64,000 bases of DNA from Solirubrobacteraceae bacterium (GTDB lineage Bacteria > Actinomycetota > Thermoleophilia > Solirubrobacterales > Solirubrobacteraceae). The translations under genes and the position numbers were made by a program. The notes beneath the pieces are model-generated. The model had not been told where the DNA came from and did not search any database. It saw only the letters and a program-made list of their open reading frames with translations. Of the stretch, positions 9,368 through 18,562 are shown one piece after another. The DNA lies in assembly GCA_030447505.1 (NCBI GenBank), contig JAUJOT010000003.1, positions 310,001 through 374,000 of the forward strand. The letters run 5' to 3'. Within the stretch, counting starts at the first letter, position 1. Each line of letters starts with the position of its first letter.

Positions 9368-11365
9368 ATGCGCCGACGGATTCGTTCGGCGGCCCTCCCC
9401 CTCCACCGTCATTCGCTGCCCCAGCTCGCGGTCGACGGGGTACTGGTCGCGCTCGCGTACTGGCTGGCCTACCAGCTGCGCTTCGACGGGCCCTCGGGGG
9501 TTCCGCCACGCTACGAGCAGCTCTTCGAGGCGACGATCGTCCCCGTCGTGGCGGGCTCGCTCGTCGTCTTCGCGGGCTTTGGCCTGTACGCGAAGTGGTG
9601 GCGCTACGTCACGCAGCGCGACTACAGCTCGATCGTCCAGGCCGTCGTCGTCGCCGCGCTGCTGCTGGCGCTCTACGTCGCGACGGTGAAGCCCGTGACG
9701 CAGCCGTCCGGCGTCGGCGCGACCGTCGTCACGACGCCGTCCGGGGTGCTCGCGCTGCACCTGCTGCTGATGCTCGCGTTCGTCTGCGGCTCGCGCTTCG
9801 TCGCGCGCACGATCTACGAGCGGCCGCTGCGCGGCTTTCGAGCGGCGAAGGACGCGCGCGGGCTGCTGATCGTCGGCGCCGGCGACGGCGGGCGACTCGT
9901 CCTGCGCGAGATCCTGCGCAACCCCGAGCTGCGCCTCAAGCCGGTTGGCTTCGTCGACGACGACCCGCTCAAGCGGCGGCTGCGGATCGACGGCGTGCGC
10001 GTGCTCGGCACGACGAAGGAGCTCGGGCGGATCCTCGACGAGGTCGAGCCCGACGAGATCACGATCGCGATCCCCTCGGCGCCGGGCATCCTGCGCGCGA
10101 ACGTCGTGCGCTGCTGTCGCGAGCGCGGGATCCCGGTGCGCACGCTGCCGACGGTCTTCGAGCTGCTGCAGAGCGCCGCCACCGCCGTGCGCCAGGTGCG
10201 CGATGTCCAGATCGAGGACATCCTCGGGCGTGAGCCGGTGCGGATGGAGCTCGACCGCGTCGGCGCGTACCTGAGCTCCGAGGTCGTGCTCGTCACGGGC
10301 GCGGGCGGCTCGATCGGCAAGGAGCTCTCGCGCCAGATCGCGCGCGTCGCGCCGCGCCGCCTCGTCCTGCTCGACCACGCCGAGGACAACCTCTTCGCGA
10401 TCCAGCGCGAGCTCGAGGACGACCGCCACGTGCACCCGTCGACGCTCGACGTCGTCCTTGCCGACTGCAAGGAGGAGGAGCGGATGCGCGAGGTCTTCGA
10501 CGCGTACCGCCCGACGATCGTCTTTCACGCTGCGGCCTACAAGCACGTCGGCCTGATGGAGTCAAACCCCGTCGAGGCCGTGCGCAACAACGCGATCGCC
10601 ACCCGCCTGATGGCGCGCATCTCGGGTCAGATGAAGGTCAAGACGTTCGTCCTCGTCTCGACCGACAAGGCGGTCGACCCGGCGACCGTGATGGGCGCCT
10701 CCAAGGCGCTGGCGGAGTTCGCGATCGAGGCCGAGCAGGCGCGCTTCGCGGGCACGCGCTTCTGCGCCGTGCGGTTCGGAAACGTGCTCGGCTCGTCGGG
10801 TTCCGTCGTGCCGATCTTCCGCCGTCAGATCGCCCTCGGCGGCCCGCTGACCGTGACCGACGAGCGGATGACGCGCTACTTCATGACGATCCCCGAGGCC
10901 GTGCAGCTGATCATCCGCGCGGGCGGTCTGTCGAAGGGCGCGGGCAACGGCGAGATCTACGTGCTCGAGATGGGCGAGCCCGTCCGGATCCTCGATCTTG
11001 CGCGTACGATGATCGAGCTCTCCGGGCTGGACCCCGAACGCGACATCGCGATCGAGATCGTCGGCCGCAGGGCGGGCGAGAAGCTCCACGAGGAGCTCTT
11101 CAACCGCTACGAGCGTCCGCAGCCGACGCCCGCCGAGAAGATCCTGCGCGCCGAGCGCGACCCGCGCCCGCCGCAGGTCGTCGACGAGATGTTCGACCAG
11201 ATCGGCCTGCTCGTCCTGGAGGGCGATGCGGCCGGTCTTGCTGCGAAGGTGTCCGAGCTGTCAGCGATTCCCGACGTCGCTCCCACTAGGATGCTGCGAT
11301 CTGAGCCCGAGGCTGCCGTGATCTCTGCTGAACCAGCACCCATCAGCGACGGCGCGCAGTCGTGA
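9368..11365 (+). CDS. Membrane nucleoside-diphosphate-sugar 4,6-dehydratase (CapD/WbpM/FlaA1 family)
   Basis: 665 aa from ATG 9368. The N-terminal 150 or so residues hold four membrane helices. A CoA-binding-like Rossmann segment follows (IVGAGDGGR), then an extended SDR domain with NAD motif TGAGGSIG at 310-317. The catalytic region reads STDKAVDPATVMGASK; Met442-xxx-Lys446 replaces the usual Tyr-xxx-Lys, as known for this subfamily. Such enzymes convert UDP-GlcNAc to a 4-keto-6-deoxy sugar for surface polysaccharides. A perfect hairpin sits over the stop codon. It opens the long glycan region, divergent from dedA. Confidence 0.93.
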   Translation: MRRRIRSAALPLHRHSLPQLAVDGVLVALAYWLAYQLRFDGPSGVPPRYEQLFEATIVPVVAGSLVVFAGFGLYAKWWRYVTQRDYSSIVQAVVVAALLLALYVATVKPVTQPSGVGATVVTTPSGVLALHLLLMLAFVCGSRFVARTIYERPLRGFRAAKDARGLLIVGAGDGGRLVLREILRNPELRLKPVGFVDDDPLKRRLRIDGVRVLGTTKELGRILDEVEPDEITIAIPSAPGILRANVVRCCRERGIPVRTLPTVFELLQSAATAVRQVRDVQIEDILGREPVRMELDRVGAYLSSEVVLVTGAGGSIGKELSRQIARVAPRRLVLLDHAEDNLFAIQRELEDDRHVHPSTLDVVLADCKEEERMREVFDAYRPTIVFHAAAYKHVGLMESNPVEAVRNNAIATRLMARISGQMKVKTFVLVSTDKAVDPATVMGASKALAEFAIEAEQARFAGTRFCAVRFGNVLGSSGSVVPIFRRQIALGGPLTVTDERMTRYFMTIPEAVQLIIRAGGLSKGAGNGEIYVLEMGEPVRILDLARTMIELSGLDPERDIAIEIVGRRAGEKLHEELFNRYERPQPTPAEKILRAERDPRPPQVVDEMFDQIGLLVLEGDAAGLAAKVSELSAIPDVAPTRMLRSEPEAAVISAEPAPISDGAQS

Positions 11366-11374
11366 CTGCGCGCC
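11351..11374 (+). terminator. Perfect GC-rich hairpin over the stop codon of the CapD-type gene
   Basis: A 10-bp perfect stem, ggcgcgcagt/actgcgcgcc, with a 4-base loop (cgtg). The TGA stop of the preceding gene (11363-11365) lies in the loop and second arm. No T-run follows, so it may be an attenuator or mRNA 3' stabiliser rather than a classic Rho-independent terminator. Confidence 0.6.
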
Positions 11375-11420
11375 GTTGCTCGACCAAGGTCGCGATCCAA
11401 CCGCGACGCTGGTGCTCGCG

Positions 11421-12653
11421 ATGAGCGCGATGATCATCGCTGCCTCCGCGGGCGGCGTCGTCGAGCAGATCGGCTCCTACGCGGGCTACGCCTCGATCGT
11501 CGGCCTCGGCGTGCTGGCGCTGCTCTACTTCACGCAGGCGCGCGAGGTCAGGCGGCTGCGCGAGTGGGCCGGCCGCGCGCCGGAGCGCGCGGTCGAGCTC
11601 GAGCAGCGCGTCCAGGCCGACGCGCAGAAGCGCGTCGTCGCGCAGCCGATCGCGGCGGCGTCCGCCGCCGGGCAGCAGAGCGCCGAAGGACGCGCGCAGG
11701 CGGCGGCGGCGGCGGCCGTCTACGCGAGCATCGGCGCGCAGCCCCCCGGAGCGCCGCCTCGGGCCGGCCAGCTCGCGCGTCCGTCGACGCCGAGCCCGGC
11801 CGCGTCCGCGCCGGGTGCTGTCCCGCGGGCTCCCGACGCCGCGACGCTGCCCGCGGCCGCGGCTGCAACGCAGACGCCCGCGCCGGCGCCGCCTGCTGCG
11901 GGGCGACCGATCGTGGCCGCGACGCCCCCGCCGGCACCCGCTTCCTCGCCGGCCGCCGGCGCGACGCCGCCGGCCGCCAGCACCGCGGCCGCGCGCATCG
12001 CGGCCGACTCGCGCCCGGTGCCGGCGCTCGCGCACGGCTCGAGCAATCAGGACACGGCCGAGTCCGACGCGGCGCGCCCGCAGCCGCTGCCCGAGTCGCC
12101 CTCGCGGCCGGCGGGCCAGTTGGCCGATGACGACGGCGGCGGATTTGGCCTCTCGCCCGCCCGCATCGCGATGATCGTCGGCGGCGGCGGCGCCACGATC
12201 CTCGTCGCCGTCGTGCTGATGATCACGCTGGCGTCAAGCGACGAGAAGCCGCCGCCGGAGAACAGCTTCGGCAACACGCCGTCGGTCGAGGCTCCCGCCA
12301 GCACCCCCGCTTCCTCCGGATCGGGCTCGGACTCGCCGCCGGCGGCCCTCACGAGCGCCGAGCGTCGCGCGACGGACGTCGCCGTCCTCAACGGCACGAC
12401 CCAGACCGGCCTTGCGCGCAGCGTCGGCGACGAGATCGAGAAGGGGGGCTTCCGGCTCGGCAGCGTGGCCACCAACCCCGACCAGAGCGTGCCGACGACG
12501 ATCGTCGCCTACAGCCCCGGCCACGAGGAGGCGGCGCTCGCGGTCGCGAAGATCATCGGCGTCGAGCGCGCATCGGTGCGGGCCGCCGACGCGAGCACGA
12601 CGGCCGCCGCCGCCGACGTCGTCGTGACGGTCGGCGCGGACAAGCTCGGTTAG
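11421..12653 (+). CDS. Membrane-anchored LytR_C domain protein with Ala/Pro-rich linker
   Basis: 410 aa from ATG 11421; TTG 11376 (base of the hairpin) and GTG 11412 are alternative in-frame starts. One or two hydrophobic segments lie near the N-terminus (IIAASAGGVVEQIG and ASIVGLGVLALLYF). A short coiled, charged stretch and about 150 residues of Ala/Pro/Thr-rich linker precede a second TM helix (IAMIVGGGGATILVAVVLMI). The last 90 residues form a LytR_C domain: VAVLNGTTQTGLA, then GFRLGS...TTIVAYSPGHE. LytR_C domains occur beside or within LytR-CpsA-Psr enzymes that attach glycopolymers to peptidoglycan, but the LCP catalytic domain is absent here. It probably acts in envelope glycopolymer assembly. 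Confidence 0.8.
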   Translation: MSAMIIAASAGGVVEQIGSYAGYASIVGLGVLALLYFTQAREVRRLREWAGRAPERAVELEQRVQADAQKRVVAQPIAAASAAGQQSAEGRAQAAAAAAVYASIGAQPPGAPPRAGQLARPSTPSPAASAPGAVPRAPDAATLPAAAAATQTPAPAPPAAGRPIVAATPPPAPASSPAAGATPPAASTAAARIAADSRPVPALAHGSSNQDTAESDAARPQPLPESPSRPAGQLADDDGGGFGLSPARIAMIVGGGGATILVAVVLMITLASSDEKPPPENSFGNTPSVEAPASTPASSGSGSDSPPAALTSAERRATDVAVLNGTTQTGLARSVGDEIEKGGFRLGSVATNPDQSVPTTIVAYSPGHEEAALAVAKIIGVERASVRAADASTTAAAADVVVTVGADKLG

Positions 12654-12673
12654 CGCTCATAGGGGGAGTGCGG

Positions 12674-13240
12674 ATGGCCGGCTCGAATGAGGTCCTGCTC
12701 GTGCGCCACGGGGAGACCGACGACAACGCGGCCGCTCGCCTGCAGGGTCGCCGCGAGACGCAGCTCAACGATCGCGGTCGCGAGCAGTCACGCGCGCTCG
12801 CGCAGAGCCTGCGCGACGAGGGCCTGCGGGCGCTCTACACGAGCCCGCTGCAGCGCGCGTGCGCGACGGCGCAGATCGTCGGCGACCTGCTCGGCCTGCA
12901 GGCCGTCGTGGACGAGCGCCTGATGGAGGCCGACGCCGGCGACTGGTCGGGCCGGCTGATCGCAGACGTGACCGCCGCCGACCCCGAGGGCTGGGAGCGC
13001 TGGCGCTCGGCCGATCCCAGCTTTCGCTTCCCCGGCGGGGAATCCGTCGCCGAGCAGGCCGCGCGCGTCTGCGCCGCGCTCGAGGACATCGCGCGAGGGC
13101 CGTTGCCGGCGCTCGTCGTCACGCACGGCGGTTCGATCCGCTCGGTCGGCGCGATCGACCGCCCGCCGGGCGGATCGATCGACAACTGCGCGCTGTATCG
13201 CCTGCCGGCGTTGCTCGCCGCCGGGAGCTCACGGACGTGA
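12674..13240 (+). CDS. Histidine phosphatase superfamily protein (phosphoglycerate mutase-like)
   Basis: 188 aa. AGGGGGA at 12661-12667 is well placed for ATG 12674, so the overlapping GTG at 12668 is less likely. The catalytic LVRHGETDDN gives R11-H12-G13-E14; a second conserved segment YTSPLQRACATAQ carries the phosphate-binding Arg, and VVTHGGSIR holds the second catalytic His. The substrate cannot be read from sequence; relatives include broad sugar-phosphate phosphatases and alpha-ribazole phosphatase. Its stop overlaps the next gene's GTG start (GTGA), tying it to an exported protein and the O-antigen ligase. Confidence 0.88.
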   Translation: MAGSNEVLLVRHGETDDNAAARLQGRRETQLNDRGREQSRALAQSLRDEGLRALYTSPLQRACATAQIVGDLLGLQAVVDERLMEADAGDWSGRLIADVTAADPEGWERWRSADPSFRFPGGESVAEQAARVCAALEDIARGPLPALVVTHGGSIRSVGAIDRPPGGSIDNCALYRLPALLAAGSSRT

Positions 13241-15036
13241 CGGCGAGCGCCCGGATCGTCTTCGCGGTGCTCGTCTGCGCGACGTTCGCGGCGTTCTTCG
13301 TCGCCCAGGAGCTCAAGAGCACGCCGCCGCGCGTGCAGGACCTCTCTGCGACCCCGTTCTTCTCGCCCAACCGAGACGGGCGCCACGACCGCGCGCGGAT
13401 GTCGTTCCGGCTCAAGCACGCCGATGACGTGACGGCGACCGTCGTCGATCACGACGGCGACGCGATCCGCACGCTCGTCGACAACCGGCGCCTGCGCGCG
13501 GGGCAGCGGATGCGGCTCGTCTGGGACGGGACGAACGCAAGCGGCCGCGAGGTGCCCGACGACAGCTACCGCATTCGCCTCAACTTGCGCCGCCAGGGCC
13601 GCGCGATCGTCGTCCCGCGCAACATCGACAAGGACACGACGCCCCCCGACGTCCTCGTCACGTCGATCGGGCCGGTCGCCGCGCCGGGACCGGAGCTGCT
13701 GCCCAACGACGCCCGCGACCCCGCCCGCGTCTCCTTCCGCGCCGGCGGCCGGCGCAAGGAGATCCTCGTCTACCGCACCGACGTGCGCCCCCTGCGGCGC
13801 GTCTTCGACGCGCCGATCAAGCTCGACGACGACGCCACGCAGTGGGAGTGGGACGGGACCGTCGACGGCCGCCGGGTCGCTGCGGGCACGTATCTCGTCG
13901 TCGTGCGAGCGCGCGACCGCGCGGGCAACATCGGCAGCTCCGTGCCGCTGCCCCCGCGCTTTGAGTACGGGCGGCGACTGCCGGGCCGCGGCGGGATCAG
14001 CGTGCGCTACCTGCGCGCCCAGGCGCCGGCGGCGCCCGTGATGGCGGGCGAGAACGCGCTCGTCGCCGTCGAGTCGGCGGGCGCGCGCTTCACCTGGACG
14101 CTGCGCCGCGTCGGCTCGAGCGCGATCCGCAAGCGCGGCAGCGGCACGCGCTCGCGCCGCGTGCGCTTCGTCGCGCCGCGCGGCAAGTCGGGGCTGTACC
14201 TCTTCGAGGTCCGCACGCGAACGCGGCGCACCGCGGCGCCGCTCGTGGTGCAGTCCCAGCGGGCGCGCGAGGTGCTCGTCGTGCTGCCGGTGACGACCTG
14301 GCAGGGCCTCAACCCCGTCGACGACGACGGCGACGGACGGCCGAACACGCTCCGCGCGGGCCTGCCCACGAGCGTGCTCGGGCGGCCATACGTCAAGGAC
14401 GGCGTCCCCGATCAGATCCGCCGCCACGAGGCGCTGCTGCTCGCCCAGCTCGACCGTGAGGGGCGCCGCTACGACCTCACGACCGACGTCGCGCTCGCGC
14501 GCGGTCAGGGGCCGAGGATCGAGGGCCATCGCGGCGTGATCATCGCCGGCGACGCGCGCTGGCTCGACGGTCGCGTCGCCCGCGCGCTGCGCAGCTACGT
14601 GCGCGGCGGCGGCCGGCTGCTGTCCGTCGGCACGGAGTCGCTGCGCCGCAGCGTCGCGCTGACGCCACGCGGCCGGGCGACGGCGCCGACGCTGCCGACG
14701 CAGCGCGACCTCTTCGGCGCGCGGCTGCGGCCGATCGTCCGCGAGCCGGTGACGCTCGTCAACGTCGCCGACGAGATCGACCTGTTCGCCGGGACGGCGG
14801 GCCAGTTCGCCGGTATCGGCGCGTTCGAGCAGACGCTCGACGTGCGCGGCGGCGGCGGCGCGCTCGCGGCCGCCGCGGCCACGCAGGACGGCAAGCGCCA
14901 GGTGATCGTCGCCTCGCGCCTGGGCGACGGCCTCGTGATCCGCCCCGGGCTGCCGGAGTTCTCCGCCAGACTGCAGGACGACGACGGGCTCGCCGAGCTG
15001 CTCGACCGCATCTGGACGCTGCTGCGCAGCCGATGA
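13237..15036 (+). CDS. Exported protein with FlgD-like Ig repeats and DMFase beta-like C-terminal domain
   Basis: 599 aa from GTG 13237, overlapping the previous stop by 4 bases. An N-terminal hydrophobic helix (IVFAVLVCATFAAFFV) acts as signal or anchor. Two FlgD-type Ig-like units follow, recognised by FFSPNRDGRHD, LVWDGTNASGREVPDDSYRI and later WEWDGTVDGRRVAAGTY. The C-terminal half (VTTWQGLNPVDDDGDGRPNT onward) resembles the C-terminal domain seen in N,N-dimethylformamidase beta-subunit-like proteins, with a GATase-like fold (RGVIIAGDARWLDG). No catalytic residues can be assigned. It is coupled by ATGA to the O-antigen ligase, so a role at the cell surface in polysaccharide assembly is likely but unproven. 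Confidence 0.8.
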   Translation: MTASARIVFAVLVCATFAAFFVAQELKSTPPRVQDLSATPFFSPNRDGRHDRARMSFRLKHADDVTATVVDHDGDAIRTLVDNRRLRAGQRMRLVWDGTNASGREVPDDSYRIRLNLRRQGRAIVVPRNIDKDTTPPDVLVTSIGPVAAPGPELLPNDARDPARVSFRAGGRRKEILVYRTDVRPLRRVFDAPIKLDDDATQWEWDGTVDGRRVAAGTYLVVVRARDRAGNIGSSVPLPPRFEYGRRLPGRGGISVRYLRAQAPAAPVMAGENALVAVESAGARFTWTLRRVGSSAIRKRGSGTRSRRVRFVAPRGKSGLYLFEVRTRTRRTAAPLVVQSQRAREVLVVLPVTTWQGLNPVDDDGDGRPNTLRAGLPTSVLGRPYVKDGVPDQIRRHEALLLAQLDREGRRYDLTTDVALARGQGPRIEGHRGVIIAGDARWLDGRVARALRSYVRGGGRLLSVGTESLRRSVALTPRGRATAPTLPTQRDLFGARLRPIVREPVTLVNVADEIDLFAGTAGQFAGIGAFEQTLDVRGGGGALAAAAATQDGKRQVIVASRLGDGLVIRPGLPEFSARLQDDDGLAELLDRIWTLLRSR

Positions 15037-16511
15037 TCGCCACCGTCACAACCCTCGCAGACCTCGCGCAGACCGCGGGCGTCGTCGTCGCGGCGCTGCT
15101 GGCGGCGGTCGTGCTGGTGCACCGCTCGCCGCGTCCGCGCGCGGCGGCGATGCTCGCAGCGCTCGTCCTGACGCCGGTCCTGCTCGTCGCGAACATCTGG
15201 TCGACACCGCAGTTCGAGCCGCTGCGCGAGCGCCCGCTGCTGGCGCTGATCGCCGCCGCCTGCGGCCTGGCCGTGCTCGGACTCGCCGCGTTCGCGATCG
15301 ACCGCCGGCCGCAGCTGCTCGCGCTCGGCGCCGCCGCGGCGCTCCCCTTCCGCGTGCCGATCGAGTCCGGCGGCGAGACCGCGAACCTGCTCGTGCCGCT
15401 GTACCTCGTGATCGCCGCCGGCGCGCTCGCGTACGCGCTGCCGCGCCTGCGCGCCCCGCGCGGCCTCGACGACCCCGAGCCCGAGGAGGGCGAGCACGAG
15501 CGCGGCCTGCTCGAGTGGCTGCTGGCGGGAGCGGTCGTGCTCTACGCCGCGCAGGCGGCCTACTCGAGCGACTTCGACGGCGCGCTCGCGCAGACGATCT
15601 TCTTCTACGTCCCGTTCGCGCTGCTCTACGCGCTGCTCGTGCGGCTCCGGTGGACGGCGCAGCTGGCGGGCCGCTGCCTGATCGTGCTGCTCGCGCTGGC
15701 CGTCGCGTTCGTCGGGATCGGCTTCGTCGAGTACGCCAAGCGCGAGCTGCTACTCAACCCGAAGGTGATCAGCTCCAACCAGTTCGAGTCGTACTTCCGC
15801 GTCAACTCGCTGTTCTTCGATCCGAACATCTACGGTCGCTTCCTCGCGACCGTCATGCTGGCGCTCGCCGCGATCCTGCTGTGGTGTCGCCGCACGGCGC
15901 TCGTCGCGGCCTGTGCCGCGGGCCTGGCGCTGCTGTGGGCAGGGCTCGTGCTGACGCTGTCGCAGTCGTCGTTCACGGCGCTGCTCACGGGGCTGGTCGT
16001 GCTCGGCGCGCTGCGCTGGGGCCTCAAGCGGGCGGCGGCGATCGTGACCGCGTTCGCCGTCGCGGCCGTCTTCGCGGTCGTCGCCGCGCCCGCCGCGGTC
16101 GGCGTCGACGGCTCGGCGGACAGCGTCACCAGCGGACGCTGGTCGCTCGTGCGGGGCGGCGTCGAGCTCGCGTCCGATCGACCGCTGCAGGGCTGGGGCT
16201 CGGCCGCGTTCAAGACCGAGTACCGCGAGCAGGAGAAGTCGTCCAGCGCACGCGCGTCGGCGGCGTCGCACACGATCCCGATCACGGTCGCAGCCGAGCA
16301 GGGCCTCGGCGGGCTGGCGCTCTACCTCGCGCTCGTCGTCGTCGCGATCGGCACGCTGCTGCGCAACGCGCGGCGCTCGATCGCGCGCGCCGCGGTCGCG
16401 GCGGCGTTCGTCGCGCTCGTCGTCCACACGCTGCTCTACGCGGCGTTTCTCGAGGACCCGCTCGCGTGGGCGCTGCTGGCGGTCGGCTCGGCGCTGCCGG
16501 CCGAGCCGTGA
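15033..16511 (+). CDS. O-antigen ligase/polymerase family membrane protein (WaaL/Wzy-like)
   Basis: 492 aa integral membrane protein with about 11-12 hydrophobic segments. The large outer loop near residues 220-420 carries the Wzy_C family pattern: FDPNIYGRFL, LTLSQSS, then SGRWSLVRGG and PLQGWGSAAF, with SHTIPITVAAEQGLGGL near the end. Such enzymes polymerise or transfer lipid-linked glycans on the outer face of the membrane. Coupled by ATGA to the gene before and by GTGA to the GT-C gene after, so four genes (12674-17923) form one tight operon. Whether it is a ligase or a polymerase cannot be told from sequence. Confidence 0.88.
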   Translation: MIATVTTLADLAQTAGVVVAALLAAVVLVHRSPRPRAAAMLAALVLTPVLLVANIWSTPQFEPLRERPLLALIAAACGLAVLGLAAFAIDRRPQLLALGAAAALPFRVPIESGGETANLLVPLYLVIAAGALAYALPRLRAPRGLDDPEPEEGEHERGLLEWLLAGAVVLYAAQAAYSSDFDGALAQTIFFYVPFALLYALLVRLRWTAQLAGRCLIVLLALAVAFVGIGFVEYAKRELLLNPKVISSNQFESYFRVNSLFFDPNIYGRFLATVMLALAAILLWCRRTALVAACAAGLALLWAGLVLTLSQSSFTALLTGLVVLGALRWGLKRAAAIVTAFAVAAVFAVVAAPAAVGVDGSADSVTSGRWSLVRGGVELASDRPLQGWGSAAFKTEYREQEKSSSARASAASHTIPITVAAEQGLGGLALYLALVVVAIGTLLRNARRSIARAAVAAAFVALVVHTLLYAAFLEDPLAWALLAVGSALPAEP

Positions 16512-17923
16512 GAGCGGCGAAGATCGCGCTCGGCGCGCTCGCGCTCGGCGCCGTGCTGGCGTGGGCGCTGGTCCCGACGTACCCCGACTACGACGCCTAC
16601 CACCACCTCGTCTGGGGCCGCGAGCTGCTGGAGGGCGGCGCACCCGGGTTCGAGGACTACGCCGCCCCGACGCAGCACCCGCTCTACCTCGGCCTCGGCG
16701 CTGTGCTCTCGCTTGCCGGACAGCACGCCGACCGGTTGCTCGTGCTCGTCACGATCCTCAGCCTCGTCGCGTTGACCGCGGGCGCCTACGCGCTCGGCAG
16801 GGAGCTGTTCGGCAGCGCAGCGGGCGTCGCCGGCGCGGTCTTCGTCGGGTCGAGCTTCGCGTTCGCGCTGTACGCGGTGCGCGCGTTCGTCGACGTGCCG
16901 TTCCTCGCGCTCGTCGTCTGGGCGGCGGCACTGGAGGCGCGCCGCCTGCGGCGCGGCCTCGCGCCGATGGCGCTGCTCGCGGCGGCGGGCCTGCTGCGCC
17001 CCGAGGCGTGGCTGCTGGCGGGGCTGTACTGGCTGTGGTGCCTGCCCGGGCGCGAGCTGCGCGAGCGCGCGGCGCTGCTCGCGCTCGTCGTCGCCGCGCC
17101 CGTGCTGTGGGCGCTCGTCGACTTCGCCGTCACGCAGGACCCGCTCTTCAGCCTGCATTCGACAAGCGATCTGGCCGCGTCGCTCGGGCGCGAGCGCGGC
17201 CTGCGCAACGTGCCCGCGGCGTTTGTGACGTTCCTCGCCGACCTCGCCCGCCCGCCGGTGGCGCTGGCGGGCGTGGTCGGCCTCGTGCTCGCGCTGCGGC
17301 GCTTCGGCCCGCGCAGGATGGCGGTCCCGCTGGCGCTCGCCGGCAGCGGCGCGATCACGTTCATCGCGATCGGCGTCGCCGGCCTCTCGCTGATCCCGCG
17401 CTACCTGACCGTGCCGGCGGTCGCGCTGTGCGTGCTCGCCGGCTATGCGGTGCTCGGCTTCACGACGCTCGCGCCGGGCGCCGCGCGCGAGCGCTGGCGG
17501 CGCCTGGCGGTCGGCGCGCTCGCGGTCGGGCTCGCGTTTCTCGCCGTCAAGGCGTCGAGCTTCCAGCGCCTGTACGACGAGCTGCGCTTCATCGACCGCA
17601 CGCACGACGAGCTCGCGGGGCTGCTCGCCGACCCGCGCGTCCGCGACGGGATGCGCTGCGGGGCGCTGACGTTCCCGACCTACCGGCTCGTGCCCGACGC
17701 GCGCTGGCAACTCGACGCGGATGCAACCGCGGTCCACAGCCGCGCCGGCGACCGTCCCGCCGGCGCCGTGGCGGTCTACATCAACGGCGACGAGAAGTTC
17801 GAGCGGCGCTTCGGGCGGGCGGACGGCGTCAGTCGGGAGACGAACCGCCCGCCGCCCCGGGAACCGGCTGTCGTCCGCGGGCCGTTTGCGGCGTATGTCG
17901 TGTGTGGCGCGCGAGCACGCTAG
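16508..17923 (+). CDS. GT-C fold membrane glycosyltransferase (PMT/ArnT-like)
   Basis: 471 aa from GTG 16508. About ten hydrophobic segments follow an N-terminal helix. The first outer loop carries YPDYDAYHHLVWGREL, the acidic motif typical of polyprenyl-phosphate-sugar-dependent GT-C enzymes, then QHPLYLGLG and later AFVDVPFLALVVWAA. The C-terminal soluble part has several His and Arg residues. These enzymes move a sugar from a lipid-phosphate donor to an acceptor outside the membrane. It is the last gene of the 12674-17923 operon. A clear paralogue lies at 58940-60331 (same WGREL loop). Confidence 0.82.
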   Translation: MRAAKIALGALALGAVLAWALVPTYPDYDAYHHLVWGRELLEGGAPGFEDYAAPTQHPLYLGLGAVLSLAGQHADRLLVLVTILSLVALTAGAYALGRELFGSAAGVAGAVFVGSSFAFALYAVRAFVDVPFLALVVWAAALEARRLRRGLAPMALLAAAGLLRPEAWLLAGLYWLWCLPGRELRERAALLALVVAAPVLWALVDFAVTQDPLFSLHSTSDLAASLGRERGLRNVPAAFVTFLADLARPPVALAGVVGLVLALRRFGPRRMAVPLALAGSGAITFIAIGVAGLSLIPRYLTVPAVALCVLAGYAVLGFTTLAPGAARERWRRLAVGALAVGLAFLAVKASSFQRLYDELRFIDRTHDELAGLLADPRVRDGMRCGALTFPTYRLVPDARWQLDADATAVHSRAGDRPAGAVAVYINGDEKFERRFGRADGVSRETNRPPPREPAVVRGPFAAYVVCGARAR

Positions 17924-17935
17924 TCTCGCGAGTCG

Positions 17936-18493
17936 ATGTCGTTGCTCTGGAGGCCCCTGCTCGTCCTCTTCGCGTTCGTCGCGATCGTGGTCGTGATCCT
18001 GGTCCTGCTGTTCTCGGGCGGCGGTGACGACGGCGCCGCGGACGGCGACGATGCGCCTGTCGTCGCGACGCCGGACGTCGAGCCGGAGGAGTTGGACGTC
18101 CAGCCGAAGAACCCGGACGCCGAGCCGGTCTCCGCCAAGGACCTCGAGGTCGGCGACTGCATCGCGGAGGCCAAGACGACGACCGGCGACGTGACGGCGT
18201 TCGACAGGATCGACTGCGACAAGCCGCACGACGGCGAGGTCTTCACGCTGATCGAGCTGGAGGGCGACAGGTACCCCGGGACGAAGTTCGTCAGCGCCAA
18301 GGGACAGCGCGGCTGCCGCGCGCGGCTGCGCCGCCAGGCCGCGCGGGAGGAGTTCGCCGACAGGCAGCTGGGCTACAAGTTCGTCTATCCGACGGCGCAG
18401 AGCTGGGCCCAGGGCGACCACGAGATCACGTGCATCGCGACGTTCAACAAGCCCCGCACGACGAAGCTCGAGCAGCGCGCCGCCGCCTCCTAG
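17936..18493 (+). CDS. Membrane-anchored Septum_form family protein
   Basis: 185 aa. An N-terminal TM helix (LLVLFAFVAIVVVILVLLF) is followed by an Asp/Glu/Pro-rich stalk and a small outer domain with the Septum_form pattern: VGDCI, TTGDVTAFDRIDCDKPHDGEVF, then GCRARLRR and a final ITCI Cys. Four cysteines in the domain could form two disulfides. The family is common in actinobacteria and often found as a C-terminal domain in septum-linked membrane proteins; no precise function is known. It starts 13 bases after the GT-C gene and may belong to the same operon. Confidence 0.8.
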   Translation: MSLLWRPLLVLFAFVAIVVVILVLLFSGGGDDGAADGDDAPVVATPDVEPEELDVQPKNPDAEPVSAKDLEVGDCIAEAKTTTGDVTAFDRIDCDKPHDGEVFTLIELEGDRYPGTKFVSAKGQRGCRARLRRQAAREEFADRQLGYKFVYPTAQSWAQGDHEITCIATFNKPRTTKLEQRAAAS

Positions 18494-18562
18494 TCGCCGA
18501 TCCACTGGCACCGATCAAGCCCACGGGCCTGCCCTCGAGCCGCGGCAGGGACGTGCCGACGC

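Noticed and set aside
13237-15036. Considered as a true dimethylformamidase subunit
   Set aside because: Only the C-terminal fold resembles that family; the Ig-like repeats, signal helix and glycan operon point to a surface role and no catalytic residues can be placed.
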